Translations under genes and position numbers: made by a program
Shown here: piece after piece, positions 47,419 to 57,270 of the stretch
Layout: every line of letters begins with the position of its first letter
Position numbering within the stretch: the first letter of the stretch is position 1
Origin: Williamsia sp. 1138
GTDB lineage: Bacteria > Actinomycetota > Actinomycetes > Mycobacteriales > Mycobacteriaceae
Assembly: GCF_002095435.2 (NCBI RefSeq)
Contig: NZ_MJEJ02000030.1
Location: forward strand, 42,020-106,019
Reading direction: 5' to 3'
Length of the DNA stretch: 64,000 nucleotides
The notes under the pieces: model-generated
What the model saw: only the letters and a program-made list of their open reading frames with translations
Told to the model about the DNA's origin: nothing
Databases searched by the model: none

Positions 47419-47679
47419 TCATCGGCCGTAGTGGTATCTACACGCGGCGATACGAATCTCGTCGTCGACCACTTTGTAGACGAGCCGGTGCTCATCCGTG
47501 ATCCGGCGGGACCAGTAGCCACTGAAGCCATGCTTCAGCGGCTCGGGCTTACCCATTCCTTCGTTACCGTTGCGGGCGATGTCTTTGATCAACGTGTTGA
47601 TTCGCTTGACGATCTTTCGATCCTGGATCTGCCACCAGAGATAGTCATCCCAAGCATGCTGGTCCCAGATGTACTTCAC
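47419..47679 (-). CDS. yoeB: YoeB-family mRNA interferase toxin
   Basis: An 86-residue toxin that, freed from its antitoxin, cleaves mRNA on the ribosome. It matches the Txe/YoeB family: WDDYLWWQIQDRKIVKRIN, a GMGKPEPLKH segment, and the C-terminal RRITDEHRLVYKV with catalytic Glu/His/Arg. It ends in CRYHYGR, where family members end in a His-Tyr pair essential for catalysis. All key residues are present, so it is likely active. Its ATG overlaps the antitoxin stop by 4 bp. Confidence 0.94.
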   Translation of the reverse strand: MKYIWDQHAWDDYLWWQIQDRKIVKRINTLIKDIARNGNEGMGKPEPLKHGFSGYWSRRITDEHRLVYKVVDDEIRIAACRYHYGR

Positions 47680-47927
47680 TCGACGAGATCTCGCGCCTTG
47701 CCGCCGTTGCGCTCGAGATTGTCGATCGCCGCGAGCAGTCGCCGCGCGTTCTCCGGACTTCGCAAGAGATGGGCTGCCTCTTTGAGTGACTGATAGTCGT
47801 CAAGGGAGACGATCACCACGGGGTCATGGCCGGCCCGGGTGATCACGACCTCTTCACGGTCGTTGATGACCGAGTCGAGGGTCTCCGCGTACCTGGCGCG
47901 GGACTCTGAGTAAGTCATGGTTCGCAT
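47676..47927 (-). CDS. yefM: YefM-family antitoxin
   Basis: An 83-residue Phd/YefM antitoxin. The N-terminal DNA-binding domain is MRTMTYSESRARYAETLDSV, and matching E. coli YefM (MRTISYSEAR) fixes the start at 47927. The core VVITRAGHDPVVIVSLDDYQSL follows, then LLRSPENARRLLAAID and a flexible acidic C-terminus that neutralises YoeB. The complex should repress its own promoter at the palindrome 14 bp upstream. Confidence 0.94.
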   Translation of the reverse strand: MRTMTYSESRARYAETLDSVINDREEVVITRAGHDPVVIVSLDDYQSLKEAAHLLRSPENARRLLAAIDNLERNGGKARDLVE

Positions 47928-47940
47928 AGCGTTCTCCGAT

Positions 47941-47964
47941 CGACGTACAGAAAATTGTACGTCG
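47941..47964 (-). promoter_or_regulatory. YefM-YoeB operator palindrome
   Basis: Perfect 9-bp arms CGACGTACA and TGTACGTCG separated by six A/T-rich bases lie 14 bp before the yefM ATG. YefM operators known from other bacteria also centre on GTACA/TGTAC palindromes, so autoregulation through this site is likely. Confidence 0.75.
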
Positions 47965-47993
47965 GAACCCCGGACTCCGCCAGCGTTGCCAGT

Positions 47994-48350
47994 TCACATG
48001 ATGCTGCTTGCGAGGTGGGCGCCCGCGACCACCAGCGCGATCTGGATCGCGATTCCGACCAGCGGTACCCAGAAGGCAAGGCAGCGACGCACCAGCAGGA
48101 CGATCGAGACGATGATCGCCAGGGCCAGGGTCAGCAGCCCTCCGCCGTCGGTGACCACGAACGCGGCGGTCAGCGGTGCGGTGTCGCACTCGCCGTAGCA
48201 GGAGTCGGTGGCCATCGCGAAGAACAGACTGATGTAGGCGCTGACCATGAACGCGAGCCCGTGGACCACGAGCAGCACCACGGTCATGACGACGTCGACT
48301 ACTTGATTGGTGGTGCGGGGCGGCCTCACAGGCTGCTGGGTGAAGGTCAT
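47994..48350 (-). CDS. Small four-helix membrane protein
   Basis: A 118-residue integral membrane protein with a Pro-rich cytoplasmic N-terminus and about three to four hydrophobic segments. A short external loop holds two cysteines (DSCYGECD). A conserved tail VVAGAHLASSIM ends the protein. I do not recognise a function. A decayed relative of its C-terminus lies at 46968-47120 on the same strand, so this locus was once duplicated. It is upstream of the yefM-yoeB module on the same strand but separated from it by the operator. Confidence 0.65.
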   Translation of the reverse strand: MTFTQQPVRPPRTTNQVVDVVMTVVLLVVHGLAFMVSAYISLFFAMATDSCYGECDTAPLTAAFVVTDGGGLLTLALAIIVSIVLLVRRCLAFWVPLVGIAIQIALVVAGAHLASSIM

Positions 48351-48510
48351 GCCAGGACACTATGGCCGCACCGCCACCCTGCGGGAGCGGGAAACTACTC
48401 AGATCGCGGGGGGTAAAAGACCCACACATGCACACGCTTCAGTCAAAAGCACATGTTGCAACTGCTGATTTTGGCTCGAGCGTGTGCACCTGTGTGCGCG
48501 CAGGACAGCA
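48351..48510. other. Intergenic region with a spaced inverted repeat
   Basis: Between the small membrane protein gene and groEL, TGCACACGCT (48429-48438) and AGCGTGTGCA (48479-48488) form 10-bp perfect arms spaced by 40 bases. The membrane protein promoter must lie here. I see no coding region or known RNA. Confidence 0.4.
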
Positions 48511-48544
48511 CTGAGCCCGGCCACCGAAAGGTGACCGGGCTCAG
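48511..48544 (-). terminator. groEL terminator hairpin
   Basis: CTGAGCCCGG-C-CACC, loop GAAA, then GGTG-A-CCGGGCTCAG form a nearly perfect GC-rich stem with a stable tetraloop, 30 bases after the groEL stop. No U-run follows. Confidence 0.7.
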
Positions 48545-48574
48545 TTGAAAAGGGTAGAGCTGGGGGTGCGTGGA

Positions 48575-50334
<1,760 letters not shown>

Positions 50335-50342
50335 CCACCGTT

Positions 50343-50369
50343 TTAGCACTCACAGGTGCCGAGTGCAAG
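50343..50369 (-). promoter_or_regulatory. CIRCE element 2 (HrcA operator) of groEL
   Basis: TTAGCACTC-N9-GAGTGCAAG follows the first CIRCE by 8 bp. The left half is a perfect consensus half-site and the right differs at two outer bases. Paired CIRCE elements are typical of actinobacterial groEL promoters. Confidence 0.88.
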
Positions 50370-50412
50370 GTGGCGACTGTGCCGGAGTCAGGGCTCGACC
50401 ACGAACGCCTGA

Positions 50413-52362
50413 TCAGACGGGAACCCGCACCGCGAAGCGCAGGACCGCCGTTGCCGCGGCCCGCTGGGCAAGCCCCTGCCCCGAGGCGGTGCCGCCGAAC
50501 GCGATCCCGCCGGTCCACTGGGCTGTCGCGGGCAGGGTCGCAAGCCGGATGAGGTGTCCGGCGTCCTCGAGCGTCAAGAGTTCATCCGCCGGATTCGAAC
50601 GGGCCGCCAGAAGTTCGGTCGCCATCCGCGACGACGGCCAGAGTTGATCGTCGGATCCGGCGATGCAGAGGATGGGGACGTCGATGAGTTCGGATGGGAG
50701 CCTGGCAGCCGTGGGACCGGCCGCGTCGAGTCCGGCGGTGTACGCGGCATGCAGTCGCAGAAGACTGGGCGTGCGGTGCGCGATGTCGCGGTGCACGCGC
50801 CAGGCGTTCTTGATCAGCTGCGGCATCAGCGACCCGGTCGGGAGCGGCGTCCAGCTCAGCGGCTCGCCACCGACGGCCCACGACGCGGTGTCGGGAATCT
50901 CGCCGTCGGGCCCCATCGCCTGCCACGAGACCGAACTCGGACTCACGAGTACGAGACCGCTGACCGGGAGCCGCGAGACGGTGGCCGCCGCCGTGAGGCC
51001 TTCGGCACCGCGAGAGATCCCCATCGCGGTGAGTCGCCCCGCGTCGACCCCAGGGGTGCGGGCCAGCGCGTCGATCGCGGCACCGAACCGCTCGAGCGGG
51101 ATGTCGACCAGCTTCGCCTCAGGATTGTCCGGCGATTCCTCATCGACCCAGGAGTAGGCCAACGCCGCGACTCCGTTGGACGCCAGGGTCGCGATGGTGA
51201 CGCGCTGGGAGTCGACGCCGCCTTCGGACCCACCGAAGCACGCGACGGCCGGCCACCCGGCCGCCGGAGGGTCACCTGCGGGTAGCGCCAACAACGCGGG
51301 CCGACCGGCGATGTCGAGTTCGGAGGTCGCCACCCCCGGCGCCTCCGGTGATCGCAGCACGGTGCGCCGGACCAGGCCGTCGGCGGAGGTGGCCTCGAGG
51401 ACCACCTGCCATGGACCGACGGGCGGCACGAACAGTTCGGGAACCCTGTCGCCGGTCGGGTCCGGACTCATCGCCCACAGCGGTGCATCCGCGTCTGCGA
51501 CGGTCCAGTCGCCGCGGTCGGGTGCCTGCAGACCTACATCGACGACGCCGTCGGCCGACGCGGTGAACTCCGCCCGGCTCGACCACGGTGTTCCGAAGAG
51601 GTCGACGCCACCTGCGGTCACCGTGACAGCCGCACCCGGATCGGCGCCGGTGACCTGCAGGCCGAACGACTCGTCATGTCGCGTTTGCTGGGGTGCGACG
51701 ATGGTGAGTCCGCTGGTCGCGATGTCGGGCTGCGGCGCCGGTTGCGCGGCGGGCGCCGGAACGTCGACCACTTCTCGGGCGGCGACCTCCTTCGACCTGG
51801 CGTCGAACCAGTTGGGGAAGACCGACGAGACCAATCCGGCCAGTCCCAGCAACGTGAAAGGTGCGACCCAGTAACAGATGATCGACAACGCGTCGCCGTC
51901 GTCCTTGATGGTGGCGTCTCCGTCGACGATCGGCGGGATCATCGACAACACGGTCATCGCGCCGAATGCAGCCACCCACATCCACGTCATCGCAGTCGTG
52001 ATGTAGGTGAATCCGCTACTCGCCGCGGTCTGTGCGTCCACGGAGTCTTCTGCGTACTCGCGCACGAACGGCCTGCCGATGAGAACACCGGTCAGTGCGA
52101 TCAGGAACAACCCCAGGTTGCTCAACGGTTGCAGCCAGCGTTCGAGAACATTTTCGTCGAGCGTCAGAGCCGCGATGGTCAGCACTGCGAAGACCGCGAC
52201 CGTGCCGACCTCGAGAGTGCGGAACGGTTCACCCCGCAGGCGCTGGAACACCTGCCCGGCGATCGTCAGTCCGAACGACACCAGAACCGCGGTGACGAAG
52301 CCGGCGTTGCCGACCAGGACCCAGAAGACGATCCACGGAGCGAATCCGATCACAAATCCCAC
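50413..52362 (-). CDS. Membrane-anchored BAAT/acyl-CoA thioesterase-like hydrolase
   Basis: A 649-residue fusion. Residues 1-190 contain about five membrane segments. A Pro/Ala linker leads to a beta-sandwich of the acyl-CoA thioester hydrolase/BAAT N-terminal type (SGLTIVAPQQTRHDESFGLQVTGADPG has this character). The rest is an alpha/beta hydrolase with nucleophile Ser in GISRGAEG, acid in GSDDQLWPS and His in DAGHLI. The GTG at 52362, preceded by AAGGGGG, is preferred over the upstream open frame. It may cleave or transfer acyl groups near the membrane. The substrate is unknown. Anchoring of this domain pair is unusual. Confidence 0.75.
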   Translation of the reverse strand: MGFVIGFAPWIVFWVLVGNAGFVTAVLVSFGLTIAGQVFQRLRGEPFRTLEVGTVAVFAVLTIAALTLDENVLERWLQPLSNLGLFLIALTGVLIGRPFVREYAEDSVDAQTAASSGFTYITTAMTWMWVAAFGAMTVLSMIPPIVDGDATIKDDGDALSIICYWVAPFTLLGLAGLVSSVFPNWFDARSKEVAAREVVDVPAPAAQPAPQPDIATSGLTIVAPQQTRHDESFGLQVTGADPGAAVTVTAGGVDLFGTPWSSRAEFTASADGVVDVGLQAPDRGDWTVADADAPLWAMSPDPTGDRVPELFVPPVGPWQVVLEATSADGLVRRTVLRSPEAPGVATSELDIAGRPALLALPAGDPPAAGWPAVACFGGSEGGVDSQRVTIATLASNGVAALAYSWVDEESPDNPEAKLVDIPLERFGAAIDALARTPGVDAGRLTAMGISRGAEGLTAAATVSRLPVSGLVLVSPSSVSWQAMGPDGEIPDTASWAVGGEPLSWTPLPTGSLMPQLIKNAWRVHRDIAHRTPSLLRLHAAYTAGLDAAGPTAARLPSELIDVPILCIAGSDDQLWPSSRMATELLAARSNPADELLTLEDAGHLIRLATLPATAQWTGGIAFGGTASGQGLAQRAAATAVLRFAVRVPV

Positions 52363-52544
52363 GATTGCCCCCTTGTCACCTGCCGTCCGATGTGACGCGA
52401 CCACGCCCCGGAGCATCTAAGGGTATGGCAAAAGTGGCCTCTGAGCGGGCTTTACGACGTCAGGACAGAGCCGCGATGTTCGGCAAGACCTGGGTTCGGG
52501 GCACGAGGCGAAGGCCGGCTCCCTGAACCGACCAGGACGTGACC

Positions 52545-53126
52545 TCAGTCGTCACCCATCGCCATCACATCGCCCACCAGTAGATGCGCGTAATCGCGAT
52601 CGGCTGGTAGACCGAAAACGACGTGGTGGTAGAGCGGGGCGACGATGTGGTCGAGGGCCCGCCGGACCGACGGCACGTCTTCACCACGCTGCCGCGCCCG
52701 GTCGATCATCAACTGCAGTTGCCCCTCACGGGTGTCCCAGCACGGGCACGCGCCGATTTCCTTGCGGGCACCGACCATCGCCCGCAGATACGTGGTCCGC
52801 TGAGGCCGGGTGATGTCGTCGACGATGACCGTCGCCCACTCCTGCAGATCACCGGAGATGGTGCCGGTGTCGGGAAGGGGCTCGTCCTTGGTCAGCGCGG
52901 CGACAGCCACCTCTTCCAGGAGTGCCTCCATCACGCCCCAGCGACGGTAGATACTCGTCGGGTTCACACCGGCCCGTTCGGCGACCTGCGGGATCGTCAT
53001 GGTCTCGCGGAAGCCTTCACTCACGAGTTCACCGACCGCCGTGTAGACGGCGGACTGCACCCGGGCACTGCGTCCGCCGGGGCGGCGGGGGGTGTCGGTA
53101 CGTGTCGGTGCGCTCACGCCATCCAT
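52545..53126 (-). CDS. TetR-family repressor, divergent from an MFS exporter
   Basis: A 193-residue regulator. The N-terminal helix-turn-helix is TIPQVAERAGVNPTSIYRRWG, within the normal TetR positions, and the ligand-binding C-terminal domain is of the TetR_C_16-like kind (RTTYLRAMVGARKEIG). The start at 53126 is chosen from the family's length; another GTG is three codons downstream. It diverges from an MFS transporter gene with 87 bp between them, holding an AAAGCAA palindrome. The arrangement is that of a repressor controlling itself and a drug or metabolite exporter. Confidence 0.87.
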   Translation of the reverse strand: MDGVSAPTRTDTPRRPGGRSARVQSAVYTAVGELVSEGFRETMTIPQVAERAGVNPTSIYRRWGVMEALLEEVAVAALTKDEPLPDTGTISGDLQEWATVIVDDITRPQRTTYLRAMVGARKEIGACPCWDTREGQLQLMIDRARQRGEDVPSVRRALDHIVAPLYHHVVFGLPADRDYAHLLVGDVMAMGDD

Positions 53127-53175
53127 TATTGCAAATCGAGTGGCTTTAAGCACACGAACGGTGTTACTGTCGCCA

Positions 53176-53195
53176 AAAGCAAAAGTTGTTGCTTT
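53176..53195. promoter_or_regulatory. Probable TetR operator
   Basis: AAAGCAA-N6-TTGCTTT, perfect 7-bp arms, lies 19 bp before the MFS start. A related GGCTTTAAGC sequence lies closer to the tetR start. Both are likely repressor sites. Confidence 0.55.
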
Positions 53196-53213
53196 AACCG
53201 TCTGGAGATTTTC

Positions 53214-54488
53214 ATGCACCGACCCGCCCTCGGTTCATCAGCCGCTTTCCGGCTGATCGCCATCACCACGGTCGCCATGATGTTCGGTGCCGCCGCACCG
53301 TCACCCCTGTACCCCGTTTACCAAGAGCTCTGGGGGTTTTCGTCCTTCACTTTGACGGTGATCTTCGCGGTCTACGTCATCGCGTTGCTGGCGGGGCTGC
53401 TGACCGTGGGTTCGCTCTCCGATCACGTCGGTCGCAAGCCGGTCCTCTTCGGGGGTCTGGCTGTGCTGACGGCGTCGATGGTGATGTTCGCCTTCGCCGA
53501 CGGCGTGCCGATGCTCATCGCTGCCAGGGTGTTGCAAGGCGTTGCCGCCGGCGCGATCACGGGAACCCTGAGCGCGGCGCTCGTCGACCTACAGCCGACC
53601 CCGCGGGCCGGCTCGATCGCCAGTTCAGCCTCACCACCCGGAGGTTTGGCGCTCGGAGCCATCGGCGCAGGGACCCTGGTCCAGTACGCACCGATGCCCC
53701 GCGAACTGGTGTTCCTGATCCTCATCGCGACGTTCGTGGTCGTCGCCGCTTTCATCGTCTTCATCCCGGAGACCTCACCCCGCACCGGCTTCACCTCACG
53801 CCGGCATCTCTGGAAGGTGCTGCGCCCGAACGCGAGCCTGCCGCCCGCTGTCCGTGGGGTGTTCATCGCGTCGATACCCGCGATGTTCGCCACCTGGTCA
53901 CTCGGCGGTCTGTACCTTTCGCTGGGTTCGTCCATCACTGCCCGGATCCTCGACATCGAGAATCACATGGTGGCCGGCCTGATCATCGGCTCGTTCTTCG
54001 GCTTCGGTGCCATCGGCTCGGCGACGGCGTCCGGCTGGAGCGCGAATCGCAAACTGGCGGTGGGCCTGAGCACGCTGGGCACGGGTCTCATCCTGAGCCT
54101 GATCGCGACGATCTCGGCGAACGTGCCGACCTACGTCATCGGATCGATGGTCGCCGGTTTCGGATTCGGCGCGACGTTCGTCGGGGTGATGGCCACCCTC
54201 ATCGCCGTCACTGCCCCGGCGTCGCGTGGCCAGGTGTTCTCCACCCTGTTCATCGTGAGCTACACGGGTTTCAGCATCCCGGCGGTCATCGCCGGATTCG
54301 CGGTGATCCACGTCGGCCTTCGTCCCACCGCCATCGGCTACAGCGTGTTCGTGCTGGCCCTGGTGATCCTTGCCGCGGGTGCAGCGATCTGGCGGGCCCG
54401 CACCGATCGGCCGGCACCGCCTGATTCCGCGGCGGACGCTGCCGATCTGGTCACGGCCGCGGCTGACACAGCGGGCACCAGTAGATGA
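53214..54488 (+). CDS. MFS transporter
   Basis: A 424-residue major-facilitator protein with twelve predicted membrane segments. The A-motif between helices 2 and 3 is GSLSDHVGRKPVLFGG, and a GAAAPSPLYPVYQE segment after helix 1 resembles the drug-exporter group. The start at 53214 has TGGAG upstream. Its 3' end overlaps the convergent nei2 gene by 38 bp. Control by the adjacent TetR protein suggests inducible export of a toxic compound, which the sequence does not identify. Confidence 0.88.
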   Translation: MHRPALGSSAAFRLIAITTVAMMFGAAAPSPLYPVYQELWGFSSFTLTVIFAVYVIALLAGLLTVGSLSDHVGRKPVLFGGLAVLTASMVMFAFADGVPMLIAARVLQGVAAGAITGTLSAALVDLQPTPRAGSIASSASPPGGLALGAIGAGTLVQYAPMPRELVFLILIATFVVVAAFIVFIPETSPRTGFTSRRHLWKVLRPNASLPPAVRGVFIASIPAMFATWSLGGLYLSLGSSITARILDIENHMVAGLIIGSFFGFGAIGSATASGWSANRKLAVGLSTLGTGLILSLIATISANVPTYVIGSMVAGFGFGATFVGVMATLIAVTAPASRGQVFSTLFIVSYTGFSIPAVIAGFAVIHVGLRPTAIGYSVFVLALVILAAGAAIWRARTDRPAPPDSAADAADLVTAAADTAGTSR

Positions 54489-55233
54489 CACGATCCATGT
54501 CGGTGATGGTGCCGAAATCCGCCTTCTTGATGGTGGTTCCGCACCGACGACAGGGCCGCGCCGCGCGGCCGTAGACCCAGGTGCGCTCCCCGGGCCTGTC
54601 GACGTTGGTCACCCGCATCGACCTCGTGCGGTTGTACTCCAGAACCTGTTTGGCCAGCGCGACCCACTCACTCAGGTCGCCGGCGTCGGCGACGGGCACT
54701 GCGGGATGGGTCCGGCGCAGAAAACACATCTCGACGCGAAAGACGTTGCCGATCCCGGCAAGGTTGCGTTGGTCGAGCAGCGCGAGACCGATCGGACGGG
54801 CCGGGTCGGCGCCGAGATTGGCGACGGCGGTCTCTGCGTCCCAGTCCGGTCCGAGCAGATCCGGACCGAGGTGCCCGACCGCTTTGTCCTCTTCGGTCCG
54901 ACGCAGGATCTCCAACTTGCCGAGCTCGAACCCCACCGCCTGTACGGTGGCCGTCTCGAGGATGATGCGGGCCTTGAAACCTGGGCGACGCCACTTCTCA
55001 CCCTTCTCGTAGATGTCCCAGCGACCTTCCATCTTCAGATGCGAGTGCACCGAGACGTCGCCGACGCGGATCAACAGGTGCTTGCCACGGGCGATCACCT
55101 CGTCGACCTGTTTCCCACTCAGGTCGACCGTGGCATACCGCGGGACCCGAACATCGCATCGCGTCACTGTCTTTCCGGCAAGGGCACGGTGCAGTCTGGC
55201 AGCTGCCTGGAAAACTGTGTCGCCTTCTGGCAT
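54451..55233 (-). CDS. nei2: Fpg/Nei-family DNA glycosylase (Nei2)
   Basis: A 260-residue base-excision-repair enzyme for oxidised pyrimidines, with AP lyase activity. The start is fixed by the conserved PEGDTV, whose Pro and Glu are catalytic after Met removal. The middle LLDQRNLAGIGNVFRVEMCF is the helix-two-turn-helix, and the C-terminal zinc finger has four cysteines (CRRCG then CPLC). All key residues are present. It lies 25 bp downstream of the GntR gene on the same strand and overlaps the MFS gene tail by 38 bp on the opposite strand. Confidence 0.93.
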   Translation of the reverse strand: MPEGDTVFQAAARLHRALAGKTVTRCDVRVPRYATVDLSGKQVDEVIARGKHLLIRVGDVSVHSHLKMEGRWDIYEKGEKWRRPGFKARIILETATVQAVGFELGKLEILRRTEEDKAVGHLGPDLLGPDWDAETAVANLGADPARPIGLALLDQRNLAGIGNVFRVEMCFLRRTHPAVPVADAGDLSEWVALAKQVLEYNRTRSMRVTNVDRPGERTWVYGRAARPCRRCGTTIKKADFGTITDMDRVIYWCPLCQPRP

Positions 55234-55258
55234 GACGGGTTCGGTGCTCCTCGCGTTC

Positions 55259-55954
55259 TCAGTTCGGTGATCGCTGCCGAAAGTACGCCTCGATCGTGTC
55301 GGCCGCGGCCGAGATGTGTTGCCGCAACACCGCGACGGCCTGCTGGACCTCACGCGCCACCGCGTGCTCCAGAATTTGCCGGTGCTCATCCTGCGCCAAT
55401 TGACCGGTACCCAATTCTGCGAGATGGAACCTCAGGTAGCGCTCCTCGTCGTCGAGTTCTGCCGCGATCAGTTTCAGCAACTTGGCATTCGGATGGCGCC
55501 GATACAGCGAGAGATGGAACTCGGAGTTCAGCCGGCCCAGATCCGCCAGAGCGGGTTCGCCGTCCATGGCGAGCAGGCATTCTCGCGCATGGTCGAGATC
55601 ACCCGGGCCGAGCAGCGGTATCGAGCCCCCTAGTGCCTCGGGTTCGAGCATCGCCCTGATCCGGTAGGTGTTGACGACATCGGCGGCGTCCACAGAGATC
55701 ACCACAGCGCCCTTGTGCGGCACGTTGTCGACGAGTCCACGCGCCGACAGCGCGAGGAGCGCCTCGCGGACCGGCATCCGACTCACCCCGAAGACCTCCG
55801 CCAGTTCGGCTTGGCGTAGCGGAGTGCCGCTGACGAGGTGTCCCCCCAGGATCGCGTCGGCCAGGGTGTCTTCGATGACCGTGCGCGCGTGATGGACCGC
55901 CGTGGGCCGCAGCCCCAGGGTGTCGAGGACGTGCGTCGAACGCTTCGGTGGCAT
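55259..55954 (-). CDS. GntR-family (FadR/FCD) regulator
   Basis: A 231-residue repressor. Its winged helix is RQAELAEVFGVSRMPVREALLALSARG, followed by the FCD ligand-binding domain with metal-binding residues (Asp/His in RLNSEFHLSLYRRHP and a later His-containing helix). It diverges from a BenE-type transporter, with a perfect ATTGGATC palindrome between them, so it probably represses the transporter in response to an aromatic or organic acid. The start at 55954 follows the family; the frame runs to 56035 but would overlap the operator. Confidence 0.88.
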   Translation of the reverse strand: MPPKRSTHVLDTLGLRPTAVHHARTVIEDTLADAILGGHLVSGTPLRQAELAEVFGVSRMPVREALLALSARGLVDNVPHKGAVVISVDAADVVNTYRIRAMLEPEALGGSIPLLGPGDLDHARECLLAMDGEPALADLGRLNSEFHLSLYRRHPNAKLLKLIAAELDDEERYLRFHLAELGTGQLAQDEHRQILEHAVAREVQQAVAVLRQHISAAADTIEAYFRQRSPN

Positions 55955-55979
55955 TGCTCCCTCTGCAGGACCGGGCTTT

Positions 55980-55998
55980 ATTGGATCCAAGATCCAAT
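55980..55998. promoter_or_regulatory. ATTGGATC-CAA-GATCCAAT operator
   Basis: A perfect 8-3-8 palindrome lies between the divergent gntR and benE-type genes. Similar TTGGATCCAA sequences are operators of FCD-type GntR regulators such as VanR, which supports binding by the adjacent regulator. Confidence 0.72.
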
Positions 55999-56016
55999 CT
56001 ATCTTACGATGACCGG

Positions 56017-57270
56017 GTGACCACCGATCCGACATCCCCGCGCGTGCCGCTCTCGCAGCCGATCACCGCCGGCGTCGTGGCCGCCCTGGTCGGTTTCACG
56101 AGTTCGTTCGCGGTGGTGCTGACCGGACTGCGGGCTGTCGGCGCGTCGGCCGACGAGGCCGCCTCCGGACTCTTCGCCCTCTGTCTCGCGATGACGATCG
56201 GGATAGCCTTTCTCGCACTCCGCTACCGGATGCCGATCACCCTGGCCTGGTCCACCCCCGGAGCGGCGCTCCTGGCCGGCACGGCGACCCCCGATGGGGG
56301 GTTTCCCGCCGCGGTGGGAGCGTTCGTTCTTGTCGGCGTGATGGTGCTGGCCACCGGGCTGTGGCCCCGTCTGGGCGCGCTGGTGCAGGCGATTCCGACC
56401 CCGATCGCACAGGCCATGCTGGCGGGCATCGTGCTACCGCTGTGCCTGGAACCCGTTCACGCGTTCGCGGACGAACCGCTGGCGATAGCCCCGGTGGTGC
56501 TGGTCTGGCTCGTGCTGAGCCGCTACGCAAAGCGGTGGGCGGTGCCCGCCGCATTCGCAACCGCAGCCGTGGTGATCGCTGTGGTCATGCTGACCTCCGA
56601 CAAGACCATAACGGGCGACTCTCTCATCCCACGGTTGGATCTTGTTGTCCCCCAGTGGTCGTGGCATGCCTGCGTGGGAATCGCGCTGCCCCTCTACATC
56701 GTCACGATGGCGTCGCAGAACTTACCGGGGACGGCGGTGATGTCCAGTTTCGGCTACCGGATCCCGTGGCGGCCTTCGATGCTGGTCACCGGGGCCCTGA
56801 CCTCCTTGGTCGCCCCCGCAGGCGGTCACGCCGTCAACCTCAGTGCCATCAGCGCAGCTCTGGCCGCAGCGCCTGCCGCCGAGCCGAATCCCCGACGCCG
56901 CTGGATCGCCGCATTCACCGTGAGTCCCGTCTATCTGGTGCTCGCCTTCAGCTCGGCCACGGTGGTCGCCCTCATCGCCGTCGCCCCGGCCGGCCTGGTC
57001 GAGACCGTCGCCGGGCTCGCGCTGCTCGATACCCTCGCCGGATCACTTGCGGCGAGCCTGCGGGACGAGAAGTCGCGCACCGCGGCGGTTCTCACCTTCG
57101 TGGTCGCAGCTGCGGGGGTGACCGTGGCCGGGATCGGATCGGCATTCTGGGCCCTGATCGCCGGTCTGATCGTGTACGTCGTACTGCGCACACCCCTGGA
57201 GCCAGAAGATCGGCGACCCGAGACGCCACATCGAGGAGACCCGGTCACGACAGACGAGGGGCCTCGGTGA
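56017..57270 (+). CDS. benE: BenE-family transporter (benzoate/organic anion symporter-like)
   Basis: A 417-residue membrane protein with eleven to twelve segments, matching BenE: GVVAALVGFTSSFAVVLTGL at the start, LAWSTPGAALLAG, QAMLAGIVLPLC, and the LVAPAGGHAVNLSAISAAL segment. The GTG at 56017 is chosen because the ATG-less region before it contains the operator. BenE proteins import benzoate with protons. There are no benzoate-degradation genes in the window, so another aromatic or dicarboxylic anion is possible. Its end overlaps the convergent ABC-F gene by 26 bp. Confidence 0.85.
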   Translation: MTTDPTSPRVPLSQPITAGVVAALVGFTSSFAVVLTGLRAVGASADEAASGLFALCLAMTIGIAFLALRYRMPITLAWSTPGAALLAGTATPDGGFPAAVGAFVLVGVMVLATGLWPRLGALVQAIPTPIAQAMLAGIVLPLCLEPVHAFADEPLAIAPVVLVWLVLSRYAKRWAVPAAFATAAVVIAVVMLTSDKTITGDSLIPRLDLVVPQWSWHACVGIALPLYIVTMASQNLPGTAVMSSFGYRIPWRPSMLVTGALTSLVAPAGGHAVNLSAISAALAAAPAAEPNPRRRWIAAFTVSPVYLVLAFSSATVVALIAVAPAGLVETVAGLALLDTLAGSLAASLRDEKSRTAAVLTFVVAAAGVTVAGIGSAFWALIAGLIVYVVLRTPLEPEDRRPETPHRGDPVTTDEGPR

